A DNA stretch of 64,000 nt, from NCBI RefSeq assembly GCF_030464885.1, contig NZ_JALPRJ010000018.1, forward strand, positions 62,001 to 126,000, in the 5' to 3' direction. Source of the stretch: Caballeronia sp. SEWSISQ10-4 2 (lineage in GTDB: Bacteria; Pseudomonadota; Gammaproteobacteria; Burkholderiales; Burkholderiaceae). The notes beneath the pieces were generated by a model, which did no database searches, was not told where the DNA came from, and saw nothing but the letters and a program-made list of their open reading frames with translations. The position numbers and the translations under genes were made by a program. The number at the start of each line of letters is the position of its first letter. Position 1 is the stretch's first letter. This document shows, piece by piece, positions 44,899-54,235 of the stretch.

Positions 44899-46008
44899 AT
44901 GTCCACCCGACCACTTTTCACGCCAGTTCGTATGGGCGACCTCGATCTGCCCAACCGCATCGTGATGGCGCCGCTGACCCGCATGCGCGCAGGATCGAGC
45001 GATTACGTGCCGTCCGATCTCCAGGCGGAGTACTACGCGCAGCGTGCCTCTGCCGGGTTGATCGTTGCGGAAGCGACCGCGATCAGTCCCGAAGGCTTCG
45101 GCTGGGCTGATACGCCAGGGCTTTGGAGCCCGCAGCAGATACGTGGCTGGCGCCGCGTCACGGATGCCGTGCATGCCAGGGGCGGGCGCATCATCGCGCA
45201 ACTCTAGCATACCGGTGCAATCTCGCACCCAGACCTGCGCGGGGGCGCGCAACCGCTGTCGGCGTCGAACGTCAACGTGCTTCACGATTCGGTGACGCCT
45301 GGTGGCCGTAAGCCGACCGTCGTACCCCGGGCGATGACCGAGGGTGAGATTCGCCAGACTGTCGCCGACTACGCTCGCGCGGCTCGCAATGCCATGGAGG
45401 CGGGCTTCGACGGAGTGCAGATCCTCGCAAACTATCTTTACCTGCTCGCGCAGTTCCTCAATCGCACAACCAATTGCCGCACCGACGGGTACGGAGGTGG
45501 AATCGAAAATCGGGCACGCATTCTGTTCGAGGTGATCGAGGCGGTGCTCGACGTGGTCGAGCCATCAAAGGTGGGCGTGAAAATCAGCCCGATGCACGAG
45601 GGCGGCCCGTTTGCCGCGAATGAAGATACGCTGCCGATGGCGGAATACGCGATACGGGAGCTTAATGGCTACGGCCTGTCGCACCTGCTTTTGATGGGCA
45701 ACACAACCGACTTCACTGGCACGCCTATCGAACACCTGATGGGCGACGCCATGTTCCGCCATTTTCGTCCAATCTTCCGCGGCACGCTGATTGCCAACGT
45801 CGAGATGGACGCCGAACGCGGTAACAGCCTGGTCGAACAAGGGTTCGCCGATATGGTGGCGTTCGGGCGGCCTTACATTGCCAACCCCGATCTGGTTGAA
45901 CGACTCGCTACAGGTGCGCCGCTCGCGGTGATTGACTGGTCCACCGTTTATGCGTCGGGTCCGCAAGGCTATTCCGACTATCCCGCTATCCGCATGGCCA
46001 AAATCTAA
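44899..46008 (+). pseudogene. Old yellow enzyme (NADH:flavin oxidoreductase), broken by a stop
   Basis: The frame from ATG 44899 begins as a typical OYE (FTPVRMGDLDLPNRIVMAPLTRMRA) but a single in-frame TAG at 45205 interrupts the conserved QLWHTGR motif (TGG to TAG, reading L-stop-HTGA). It resumes in the same frame to 46008 with NRTTNCRTDGYGGGIENRARI and FGRPYIANPDLVERL. The catalytic His/Asn motif (family HGANGYL) is ILANYLYL, so the active site is also lost. Several other changes suggest long decay. Confidence 0.85.
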
Positions 46009-46108
46009 GCTGCACGTTGTCCACCCGTCGAGGTGATTCGACTCACTGAATCTTCATCGAGACTGGGATGAGCAGATCCACACCCGAAACACTAACAAGG
46101 AAATAATC

Positions 46109-46752
46109 GTGAAACTGTCCGGGAACACAATCTTCATCACGGGCGGCGGTTCGGGCATTGGCCGCGGACTGGCCGAGGCGCTGCACCAGCGAGGCAACAA
46201 GGTCATCATCGGTGGTGGTCGGCGCAGCCATCTCGACATGCTGATCAACAACGCCGGCATCATGCAGCCGGATCGTGCGGGTGGCCAGATCGACGACGCA
46301 TTGATGGTGTCTACCATTACGACCAACCTGATGGGCCCAATCCGCATGACGTCGGCGCTGATCGAGCATCTCAAGACGAAAAAAACGCTGTGATCGCCTA
46401 CACCACCTCGGTGCTGGCTTTCGTGCCAATTGCCGTGACGGCCGTGTACTCCTCGACCAAGGCGGCGCTGCATTCGTACATCCTTTCACAGCGCTTCATG
46501 CTGCGCGCTACCCAGGTTCGGGTACTCGAGATCGCACCGCCCTGGGTGCGTACGGACCTCATGAACAGCCGTGAAGCCGAACAGGCGATTCCGTTCGAGG
46601 CGTTTATTGACGAAACAATCGCTGTCCTGGGAACTGAGGCGGATGAGGTCCTGGTTGATGGTGCAAAGCTGTTCCGCGGCAACCCGGGACCGGAAGAACG
46701 AGGCCTGGTCAACGCCTTCAACGCACAAATGATGGAAGTGTACGCTGGTTGA
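46109..46752 (+). pseudogene. Short-chain dehydrogenase, internally deleted and frameshifted
   Basis: Begins as a DltE-like SDR ([19 protein letters not shown]) but jumps from GGGRRSHLD to MLINNAG, missing about 40 residues between the beta2 strand and NNAG. The frame then ends at 46393 in a run of seven A (46379-46385); one more A would restore the downstream frame [30 protein letters not shown] (catalytic YSSTK) to 46752. The whole is typical of a pseudogene, although the homopolymer could also be a sequencing slip. Confidence 0.8.
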
Positions 46753-46847
46753 TCCAGATGCCTTTTCGGGAATAAGACGTTTTTATTTACCTGAAAGTAT
46801 TCGTTATTGAAAGAGCGCAGCTGAGACCGGCTGCCGGAGGAAACGTC

Positions 46848-47465
46848 ATGAAAGCACTGAATATATCCATACTCGGAACCGGTGACATGGGGGGCGCCAT
46901 TGCTACGGCCATCAGCCGAAGGACGCGCCACTTGCTGCGGGTGCGCGGCTCGCAGCCGGGCAGCGCGTCGGCGCGCAGGTTGATTGATGAGCTTGGAGTG
47001 GCGGAAGCGACAGATCAGGATTTTCTTGCGAGCGATATCGTCTTCGTCGTCGTGCCGGCGGCGGCCATAGAGCAGGCAGCCGCAATATTGAACAATTACC
47101 GGGGCATCGTAGTGGCGGTATCCGTATCGGGCAGTGTCGGACAGGATGGCCTGCCTAGCGCTGCGGCCCGCATGGCAGCGCTACTTCCCGATGCAACGCT
47201 CGTCAGCGCATTTACATCGATTTGGTCTAACGTCATCCGAGAGCCGGGGAGATCGGGCAAGACCAGCGTTTTCGTATGCTCGGACGAAGATAACGCGAAA
47301 GACGTGGTATCGGGTCTTGCGAATGAGCTGGGATTCGAACCGGTCAATGGCGGCAAACTTGCGATGGCGCTTTATGCTGAGATGATGGGCATATTCGCGG
47401 TGCGTCTGGCAATAGATTCAGGCTACGGCCGTAAGATCAGCTTTCATGCATTTCGGGCCGAATGA
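46848..47465 (+). CDS. NADP-binding F420-reductase-like oxidoreductase
   Basis: A 205-residue Rossmann protein related to NADPH:F420 reductases and similar NAD(P)-binding proteins in bacteria that lack F420: ISILGTGDMGGAIATAIS at the start and DIVFVVVPAAAIEQAAAIL. Good ribosome site GGAGGAAAC. It is probably a housekeeping-type reductase or dehydrogenase; the substrate is unknown. The last 12 residues run to a stop just before decayed DNA. Confidence 0.75.
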   Translation: MKALNISILGTGDMGGAIATAISRRTRHLLRVRGSQPGSASARRLIDELGVAEATDQDFLASDIVFVVVPAAAIEQAAAILNNYRGIVVAVSVSGSVGQDGLPSAAARMAALLPDATLVSAFTSIWSNVIREPGRSGKTSVFVCSDEDNAKDVVSGLANELGFEPVNGGKLAMALYAEMMGIFAVRLAIDSGYGRKISFHAFRAE

Positions 47466-47529
47466 CGAGCCTCGGACGCGTCTGGCGCCCGTACCTTAAG
47501 CACTTTTTGACGCCGTCTAGAACAGGAAC

Positions 47530-47861
47530 TCAACCCCGTGCGCTCTTCATCCAGATGAACTGGACTGGTCGAAGCCCACTTGTGTCGTCGAGTGTGTCTG
47601 ATTTTATCGAAAGGATGTCCGGCACAGACTTGAGGGCACGATAGATGCGCACGGGGGACTCGGGACAGAACACACCTCTAACCTCATTGCCGCTGTCGCC
47701 GATACACGTAAATTGCTTTGTGAGGACAGTCACTGTCAGGCTGCCTTTCTTCTCCGGCACGGCCATGCCAAAGGCGAGCGCCCAACGCCTTGGACTTTTC
47801 GATCGCTACGACAAGTCAATTTTTGCCAGTTTCCACGGCATTGCACATCACTGCTGCCACT
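47530..47861 (-). pseudogene. Remnant of a GFA/CENP-V-type (formaldehyde-activating) protein
   Basis: The minus-strand frame reads GSLTVTVLTKQFTCIGDSGNEV, then VFCPESPVRIYRAL and SVPDILSIKSDTLDD, which is the C-terminal half of a GFA-domain protein (family GDSGNxV, FCPECGSPV, PDxxxIKAGTLDD). The zinc Cys of FCPECG is lost (FCPES, six bases missing). Upstream, VAAVMCNAVETGK is a decayed match to the CHC zinc motif in another frame, with a stop. Non-functional. Confidence 0.6.
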
Positions 47862-47871
47862 AATGCATCCT

Positions 47872-48040
47872 ACGACTCGAAATGATTGCAGAAGCCGCCC
47901 TGGTGGAACCTGCGGTCTAAGTAGGCCTGGTCACTCCCACTGCATCTACGCCGCGCTCGCGGAAGAGTTTTTCTGCAGCGGCAACGATCGACCACCGATT
48001 TTCAATGGCTTGCTGCCTTGAAACACCTATGAACCGTTTT
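47872..48040 (-). pseudogene. Remnant of a TetR regulator
   Basis: Minus-strand codons read SRQQAIENRWSIVAAAEKLF then RERGVDAVGV, the N-terminal helix-turn-helix region of TetR proteins, followed in another frame by FHQGGFCNHFES (family HGGFYNHFESK). The rest is missing. It lies next to the GFA remnant with which it may once have formed a pair. Confidence 0.6.
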
Positions 48041-48363
48041 TCCTTAAAACGATGACGAATGCCATTGACATCGACGAGTGGAATCTTCATGATTAAATGG
48101 TTCGATTGTAATCGCCATTGTGAGGTGGCTGTAGCGTTAGGCGATCTGACGGTTCGGCATGCTGATACACGGGTGCGGTTTACGGGCAGTTGCGCGAAAA
48201 TTTGCGAACTTGCCGGTCGAGAAGTCCAAGAACCGTGGGCAAACTATGTGCAGAGACTGACCTGAGCTGCCGCCTTATACGACATCCGGTTGCTTGATAT
48301 GGTTATCGTGTGCCCGCGATTCCGTGGCTCTATAGAAGGCAATTCTCTTTACAGGGCAATTGA
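48041..48363. other. Gene-free stretch, no feature recognised
   Basis: A 58-codon frame from ATG 48091 exists but has no recognisable product and no ribosome site. No clear promoter for the paoA-like gene was identified beyond a purine-rich tract (ACAGGG) before its ATG. Confidence 0.4.
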
Positions 48364-48864
48364 ATGAGCTTTCCGATCACACTGAGTGTCAATGGCAAGC
48401 GGCTCGAAATCGCACTGGAAGACGAACGCGTGACCTTGGTTGACCTCTTGCGTGAGCACCTCCATCTCACGGGAACCAAGAAAGGCTGCGACCGCGGTCA
48501 ATGTGGTGCCTGCACAGTGCTCGTCGACGAACGTCGAATAAATTCCTGTCTAGCGCTCGCGATCTCCGCGGACGGCGCCGATGTCGTGACGATCGAAGGG
48601 ATTTCGCGTGGCGAAGAACTTCATCCGGTTCAAGCCGCTTTCATCGAACATGACGGATTTCAGTGCGGCTTCTGCACGCCGGGACAGATCATGAGCGCTG
48701 TAGGGCTGATCCATGAAGGGCGCACCGGCTGCGATCCGGAACGAGTCCGTGAAGCGATGAGCGGCAACCTCTGTCGCTGTGGCGCGTACTCGGGAATCAC
48801 CGACGCGGTGCTTGACTCGCTAGCTCGGATGCACGAAAGAGTGCGCACCGGGGAGGCGGCGTGA
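48364..48864 (+). CDS. Aldehyde oxidoreductase [2Fe-2S] subunit (PaoA/YagT-like)
   Basis: A 166-residue iron-sulfur subunit of the xanthine oxidase family: first cluster [15 protein letters not shown], second cluster QCGFCTPGQ with NLCRCGAY. No twin-arginine signal is present, in contrast to periplasmic PaoA, so the complex is probably cytoplasmic. It overlaps the FAD subunit by 4 bases. Confidence 0.88.
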   Translation: MSFPITLSVNGKRLEIALEDERVTLVDLLREHLHLTGTKKGCDRGQCGACTVLVDERRINSCLALAISADGADVVTIEGISRGEELHPVQAAFIEHDGFQCGFCTPGQIMSAVGLIHEGRTGCDPERVREAMSGNLCRCGAYSGITDAVLDSLARMHERVRTGEAA

Positions 48865-49919
48865 ACCGGTTCGAATATGTCCGTCCCAACACGATCCTCG
48901 ATGCGATAGCGGCAGCGAGCAACCCCGGAGCAGTGTTCCTCGCGGGAGGAACCAATCTTCTGGACCTGATGAAGGGCGGTGTCACGCGGCCCGCCCGTGT
49001 GGTCGACCTGACGCGCGTGCCGGACCTCGGCCGAATCGAGCCGCTCCCGGACGGCGGAACGCGGATTGGCGCACTGGTTCGAAACAGCGACCTCGCGCAC
49101 GACACTTCCTTTGCAAAAAAATACCCCGCGGTGTCGGAAGCACTGCTTTCCGGGGCATCGGCCCAACTGCGCAATGCCGCAACGACTGCCGGTAACTTAT
49201 TGCAGCGCACTCGATGTCCCTACTTCTACGATACTGCGAGCGCCTGCAACAAGCGCGATCCCGGTACCGGATGCGACGCCAAGGGGGCAGAGACACGGAC
49301 TCATGCGGTGCTCGGATGGAGCGAGCACTGCATAGCGACTCACCCTTCGGATTTCTGTGTTGCCCTGGTGGCTCTAGATGCGGTCGTGGAAATCCAAGGT
49401 CGTTCTGGCCGGCGGGATGTGCCGCTGGAAACCTTCTATCGTGCGCTCGGCGACACCCCGGAACGCGAGACGGTGCTCGAACCTGGTGAACTTATCCTTG
49501 CAGTGCGCCTGCCGCCCGCCGCTGCAGGTTTCGCAAGCCATTCGCGCTACCTGAAGGTACGTGATCGCACGTCTTACGCTTTCGCAGTGGTCTCGGCTGC
49601 CGCGAGCCTTCGCATCGAAGGGAACAGGATTGTTGAAGGACGGCTGGCTTTGGGCGGGGTTGCCTCGAAACCCTGGCGTGCACGTGCGGCTGAAGAGATG
49701 CTGAACGACCAGGAACCGAGTGACGATGTTTTCCAGCGGGTTGCCGACACCGCGCTCGCTGAAGCGAGGCCGATCGGCGGTACTGCTTTCAAAATCGAGC
49801 TGGCGCGTCGCGTCGTGAAGCGCATCCTGCAAGTCGCCGTGGCGGGTACGCCCGCACAGGCGCCTGCATTGCCAGGGTCCGTGTTCGACATGACTCAGGG
49901 GAGTCCTTCTCATGCTTAA
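48861..49919 (+). CDS. Aldehyde oxidoreductase FAD/[4Fe-4S] subunit (PaoB/YagS-like)
   Basis: A 352-residue FAD subunit with [18 protein letters not shown] and [23 protein letters not shown]. The insert [21 protein letters not shown] carries the Cys set that ligates the extra [4Fe-4S] cluster in E. coli PaoB, so this is a PaoB-type and not a CoxM-type subunit. It overlaps the large subunit by 8 bases. Confidence 0.88.
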   Translation: MNRFEYVRPNTILDAIAAASNPGAVFLAGGTNLLDLMKGGVTRPARVVDLTRVPDLGRIEPLPDGGTRIGALVRNSDLAHDTSFAKKYPAVSEALLSGASAQLRNAATTAGNLLQRTRCPYFYDTASACNKRDPGTGCDAKGAETRTHAVLGWSEHCIATHPSDFCVALVALDAVVEIQGRSGRRDVPLETFYRALGDTPERETVLEPGELILAVRLPPAAAGFASHSRYLKVRDRTSYAFAVVSAAASLRIEGNRIVEGRLALGGVASKPWRARAAEEMLNDQEPSDDVFQRVADTALAEARPIGGTAFKIELARRVVKRILQVAVAGTPAQAPALPGSVFDMTQGSPSHA

Positions 49920-52212
49920 GCCGCTTTTCCTGGATGACGCTGGCCCCTCGAGTGTCGGCCAGCCTGTCGCTCGCCGGGAGGCCGTCCTCAAAGTGACCGG
50001 TGAGGCGCGCTATGCTGCCGATCACCACCCCGAAGGCATGCTCTACGCCGTCATTGCCGCGAGCAGCATAGCGAGGGGACGCGTGACGCGTCTGGATGTG
50101 GCCAACGCGTCCGCTCATCCCGGTGTTATCGGCGTGATGACACCGGAGAATGCACCGAAGTTTGCCCGGCATCCTGACCTGAAGGACAGCAATCCGTTCA
50201 CCTTTAGGCTCGACGTGCTGCAGGACGAGAATGTCAGGTATGCGAATCAACCTGTCGCGGTGGTGATCGGAGAAACGCTTGAGGCCGCGACTGAAGGCGC
50301 ATATCTGCTTGCACCCCGGTATGAATCCGACGTCGCTCGCGTGCAATTCGACGCCGGCGAGCCCTTCACGCCCAATGTGATAGGGGGATTGTATCCTCCC
50401 AACGAATCGAAGGGCGATGTCGAGACAGCGCTCTCGTCGGCAGCTGTTCGGATCAATGCGACTTATCGAACGCCTGCGCAATATCACAACGCGATGGAAC
50501 CGCACGCCATCGTCGCGCAATGGAATGGCGACGAGCTCACGATCGACACGCCGAGCCAGGCGCTGGGTTTGGGCCGGGCGCGCATCGCCGGGCTGTTCGG
50601 GCTCGATGTAAAATCGGTCCTGATCCGCAGTCCCTATCTCGGCGGAGGCTTTGGCAACAAGGCGTTGATTTCCGGCCCCCAGATACTGGGGATCATGGCG
50701 GCGCGCTTTACCGGTCGTCCCGTCAAGCTCGTGCTTCGCCGCGAGCAGACGTTCGGGCCGGTTGGGCATCGAGCGCCGACAAGTCAGACATTGCGCCTCG
50801 GGGCGCAGGCAGACGGCACACTGACGGCAATTGCGCACCATTCCCGGACCGCATCGAGCACCTTCGATGATTTTTTTGAGCCGAGCGGGACCTTGTCCCA
50901 CTCGCTTTATGCAACTGAAACGATCTCAACAACCCACGACGCCGTCCGTCTCGACATCGGCACACCCCTGTTCATGCGAGCACCGGGTAAAGCTCCAGGC
51001 AGCTTCGCACTGGAGTGTGCGATCGACGAAATGGCACGTGCGTGCGACATGGACCCGCTGGATTTCCGCCTGAAGAATTACGCTGAAATCGAACCGATGT
51101 CAGGCAAACCATTCTCATCGAAAGCATTGCGTGAATGTTATGCACAAGGTGCGCAACGGTTCGGCTGGACTGGCCGACCACGCGCGCCGCGGCAGATGAT
51201 CGATGCATCCGGGCTGCTGGTCGGCTGGGGCATGGGTACTGCGACTTTTCCGGCCAAAATGTTTCTGGCCGAGGCTCGAGTGGTACTTCGCGAGGATGGC
51301 AACGCGACAGTTGCGTGCGGCGCGCACGACATGGGTCAAGGTGCCTGGACAGTCCTGGCTCAGATCGCCGCCGACAGCCTCGGCCTAGATCTCGAGCAAG
51401 TCGAACTTCAGATCGGCAGATCCGACCTGCCGGACGGCGGAATGGCCGGCGGATCGGCGGGAACGGCGACCGCTGGCACGGCAATTCACCATGCAGGGAA
51501 AGACGTTGTCGCACAGTTGATCGATATGGCGACGAATGACGAACGGTCGCCGCTGTTCAGAGCGGGCAATGCGGGTGTAATCGCGCGCAACGGGCGTCTT
51601 TCGCGATCCGACGACGAAGGCCGGGGAGAGACTTATTCGGTCATTCTTGCGCGTGCTGGACGCACAAATATCGAGGGAAAGGGCAATGCCGCACCCGACG
51701 CTGTTGCACAAGGCAACTATGCAACGCACTCGCACGGCGCTGTGTTTGCGGAAGTGAAGGTCGATCCTGAACTCGGGCAGATCCGCGTCAGTCGACTCGT
51801 CGGCGCGTTCGCGGCGGGGCGGATCATCAACCCGCGATTGGCGCGTAGCCAATACCTGGGCGGAATGATCTGGGGTGTGTCTTTTGCGCTTCAGGAGCAC
51901 GCGATCATGGATCCCCGCACGGGGCGGCCCATGAACGCCAATCTGGCTGAGTACCACGTACCCGTCAACGCGGACGTACCTTCTCTCGAGGCAATTATCG
52001 TGGATGAAGACGATCCGTACGTCAATGCACTCGGTATTAAGGGTATCGGCGAAATCGGTATTACCGGAAGCGCGGGAGCCGTGGCGAACGCCGTCTGGCA
52101 TGCGACAGGCATTCGTGTGCGACAGGCGCCAATCACGCTGGACAAACTGCTTTGGTCGCAGCCGTCACACGCCCGCGATGGCAGTAGCCCGTCAAGAGCG
52201 TTATTTGACTGA
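49912..52212 (+). CDS. Aldehyde oxidoreductase molybdenum subunit (PaoC/YagR-like)
   Basis: A 766-residue large subunit: [55 protein letters not shown], and the catalytic Glu in [20 protein letters not shown]. This matches PaoC/YagR, which oxidise a broad range of aldehydes to acids. It could remove aldehydes made by catabolic enzymes. It ends at 52212 just before the duplicated SnoaL segment. Confidence 0.9.
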   Translation: MLKPLFLDDAGPSSVGQPVARREAVLKVTGEARYAADHHPEGMLYAVIAASSIARGRVTRLDVANASAHPGVIGVMTPENAPKFARHPDLKDSNPFTFRLDVLQDENVRYANQPVAVVIGETLEAATEGAYLLAPRYESDVARVQFDAGEPFTPNVIGGLYPPNESKGDVETALSSAAVRINATYRTPAQYHNAMEPHAIVAQWNGDELTIDTPSQALGLGRARIAGLFGLDVKSVLIRSPYLGGGFGNKALISGPQILGIMAARFTGRPVKLVLRREQTFGPVGHRAPTSQTLRLGAQADGTLTAIAHHSRTASSTFDDFFEPSGTLSHSLYATETISTTHDAVRLDIGTPLFMRAPGKAPGSFALECAIDEMARACDMDPLDFRLKNYAEIEPMSGKPFSSKALRECYAQGAQRFGWTGRPRAPRQMIDASGLLVGWGMGTATFPAKMFLAEARVVLREDGNATVACGAHDMGQGAWTVLAQIAADSLGLDLEQVELQIGRSDLPDGGMAGGSAGTATAGTAIHHAGKDVVAQLIDMATNDERSPLFRAGNAGVIARNGRLSRSDDEGRGETYSVILARAGRTNIEGKGNAAPDAVAQGNYATHSHGAVFAEVKVDPELGQIRVSRLVGAFAAGRIINPRLARSQYLGGMIWGVSFALQEHAIMDPRTGRPMNANLAEYHVPVNADVPSLEAIIVDEDDPYVNALGIKGIGEIGITGSAGAVANAVWHATGIRVRQAPITLDKLLWSQPSHARDGSSPSRALFD

Positions 52213-52309
52213 GTGCAGGATATCCGCATCGGATGTTGGGACCAATGCACGAAACCCGATCCGGCAGCCTTTCAAGTCGATCAGCTCCGCAGCGCGAAGA
52301 TCCGTTGTC

Positions 52310-53019
52310 CGTTTACACGCCTTGTGCGTAGGCCTTACCGTCGTCGTTGCTGATGTTGACTCTCCGATCGATGGCGATATGGCACTAGTAAAGATGCGTA
52401 GTATCCTCTTCAGGCGAGGCTACAGGGAACGCATCAATCACTGCCATGTGCAATGACAATCCCGTGATTGCGTGGTGTTTGGATTCGACAGGAGCACACC
52501 TATGAATGATTCGATCCGTCAACCTCTGAACAACGAGCCCTCCGTTTCACAGCCGGCGCAGGCCGAAAGCGAAAAAGAGGCTATTCAACAAGTCCTCACT
52601 GGCTACTACGACGCCCTGAGCCGCGATCTGCATGTAGCCGCCTCGTTTTACGGAGAGCCGGTCATAGTTGTGCAACCGGCTGAGGTCTTGCCAATGAATA
52701 AAAGAGAGGACACGGAAGCTTTCCTGACCAAGCTTCTGAGCGGGTTCAAATCGCTTGGTTTTTTGCACGCGCAGTTGAGCGACTCTCGCATCAAAATGCT
52801 GAGTGAGACGACCGCAATTTATAGCACCGTGGCGATTCGCTATAAAACCGATGGATCGGAGATGCCACGAGGCGGATTCACTTATCTCCTGCACAAGGGG
52901 CCGCCCGGCTGGCAAATCCATGCGTTGATCGTCACCGATATGGACAAACTGGTGAACGCTGATTGAACCCGGTCCTTCGCTGACTTTCCCATGCGTCGCC
53001 ACGATCAACAGGCCTTATC
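52310..53019 (+). repeat. Duplicated segment, copy 2 (with SnoaL-like gene)
   Basis: Diverged copy of 15319-16067. The same upstream block (including CCGATCGATGGCGAT and CGTGATTGCGTGGTGTTTG) and downstream GCCACGATCAACAGGCC are conserved. Net length difference is 39 bases, all from the deleted signal-peptide region. The segment is bordered by the paoC-like gene on one side and an IS66 remnant on the other. Confidence 0.8.
52502..52966 (+). CDS. SnoaL/DUF4440-like protein, copy 2, signal peptide deleted
   Basis: A 154-residue paralogue of the protein at 15511. The NTF2-like core is well kept (ESEKEAIQQVLTGYYDALSRD, YKTDGSEMPRGGFTYLLHK), but the hydrophobic signal segment (residues 12-34 of copy 1) is replaced by NNEPSVSQPAQ, so this copy should stay in the cytoplasm. 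The ribosome site AGGAGC is the same. Function unknown; it may be under relaxed selection or have gained a cytoplasmic role. Confidence 0.7.
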   Translation: MNDSIRQPLNNEPSVSQPAQAESEKEAIQQVLTGYYDALSRDLHVAASFYGEPVIVVQPAEVLPMNKREDTEAFLTKLLSGFKSLGFLHAQLSDSRIKMLSETTAIYSTVAIRYKTDGSEMPRGGFTYLLHKGPPGWQIHALIVTDMDKLVNAD

Positions 53020-53093
53020 GTATGCGATCCATCAACCAGGCCTCTCTGAGCGTGCATGCCGTTGCGGCATGGATGGTGTAGCGGGAAGCGTGA

Positions 53094-53545
53094 TCAGCGA
53101 ATGTGGCCTGGCATCTTCCAGGGAAGCAGCGCGCCGTATTCATCGACGGTCTTTGCAAGGGGCAGCCGTTGAAACAGCCAGGTGAGGTAGCGATACGGTC
53201 AATGCTGTGGGCCCGACAGGCCTCCACGATTGAGTAGAGGTCTGCGCTGGCGTTTGCGCCTGCGACAGTGTCTGCAAAGATCCATGAGCGGCGTCCCACG
53301 CAGAATGGGCGAATCGAGTTTTCACATGCATTATTCGAGATTGGCCAGTTGCCGTTCTCGATGTAGCGAACCAATTTCGGCGACTGTCCGCGCAGGTAAG
53401 TTGGCGCTTTGTCGAGTAGGCTGTTGGGCACGACGCCGGGAGATTGCTCGATCATGAGCTTGTAAATGACATCGAGTACGGGCGTACAGTACCGTCGTCG
53501 CAATCGCTGCCTCCGCTCAACGGCTGTGGTGCAAATAGCGATCAA
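53094..53545 (-). mobile_element. IS66-family transposase C-terminal remnant
   Basis: Minus-strand frame: YLRGQSPKLVRYIENGNWPI then SNNACENSIRPFCVGRRSW and FADTVAGANASADLYSIVEA, which is the DDE C-terminus of IS66 TnpC. After HSIDR a frameshift moves to RYLTWLFQRLPLAKTVDEY, the family's end, with stop at 53094. The N-terminal two thirds are missing. Confidence 0.85.
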
Positions 53546-53588
53546 CGGATCGGTTAGAGTGTCGGCCTAACTGATTTGAGGGCCCGCG

Positions 53589-54167
53589 ATGAGCAAGCTG
53601 AAGAGTCTGGACGGGTTGTTCGCCGGCCGTCACTTTGACCGTGACGTGATCATTCTTTGTGTGCGCTGGTATCTGCGCTACAAGCTCAGCCTGCGCGATC
53701 TCGTCGAGATGATGGCTGAGCGAGGGTTGGCGCTAGCTCACACGACGATCCTGCGTTGGGTGCAGCGCTATACGCCCGAGTTCGTCAAGCGCTGGAACCA
53801 TTTCGCAACATCTGAGGGACCGTCGTGGCGGGTTGACGAGACGTACCTGAAGATCCGGGGCAAATGGGTTTATCTATATCGGGCGGTGGATCGGGCCGGC
53901 CAGACGGTAGACTTCGTGCTCAGGGCAAAGCGCGATGTCGCTGCGGCAAAAGCCTTTTTCCGCAAGGCAATCAAACATCAGGGCCGGCCACCAGAGACGG
54001 TCACGCTCGATGGGTATGCCGCCTCGCACCGGGCCGTGCGTGAGATGAAGACTGATGGTCAGCTGCCCGAGGACTGCGGCTGGAAAACGGTGGCGATGAT
54101 AAAGCGATTTGGGTTTCTTCATCATCCAATCTTACCCGACCACTTCCGCAACCTGACAAAGCCGTAA
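53589..54167 (+). mobile_element. IS6-family transposase, C-terminally truncated
   Basis: A 192-codon ORF starting at ATG 53589: [47 protein letters not shown] (first catalytic Asp), [18 protein letters not shown] (second Asp). After about residue 172 (54105) the family sequence with the catalytic Glu is missing and unrelated codons follow to 54167. The missing tail resembles the isolated piece at 36997-37137. It is not expected to be active. Confidence 0.85.
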
Positions 54168-54235
54168 AAAGCTGCCGCTGGCAGTCGGAGGGCGTCGATC
54201 AGCCGGCGGAACGGATCTCCCAGACTGAGCAACGT

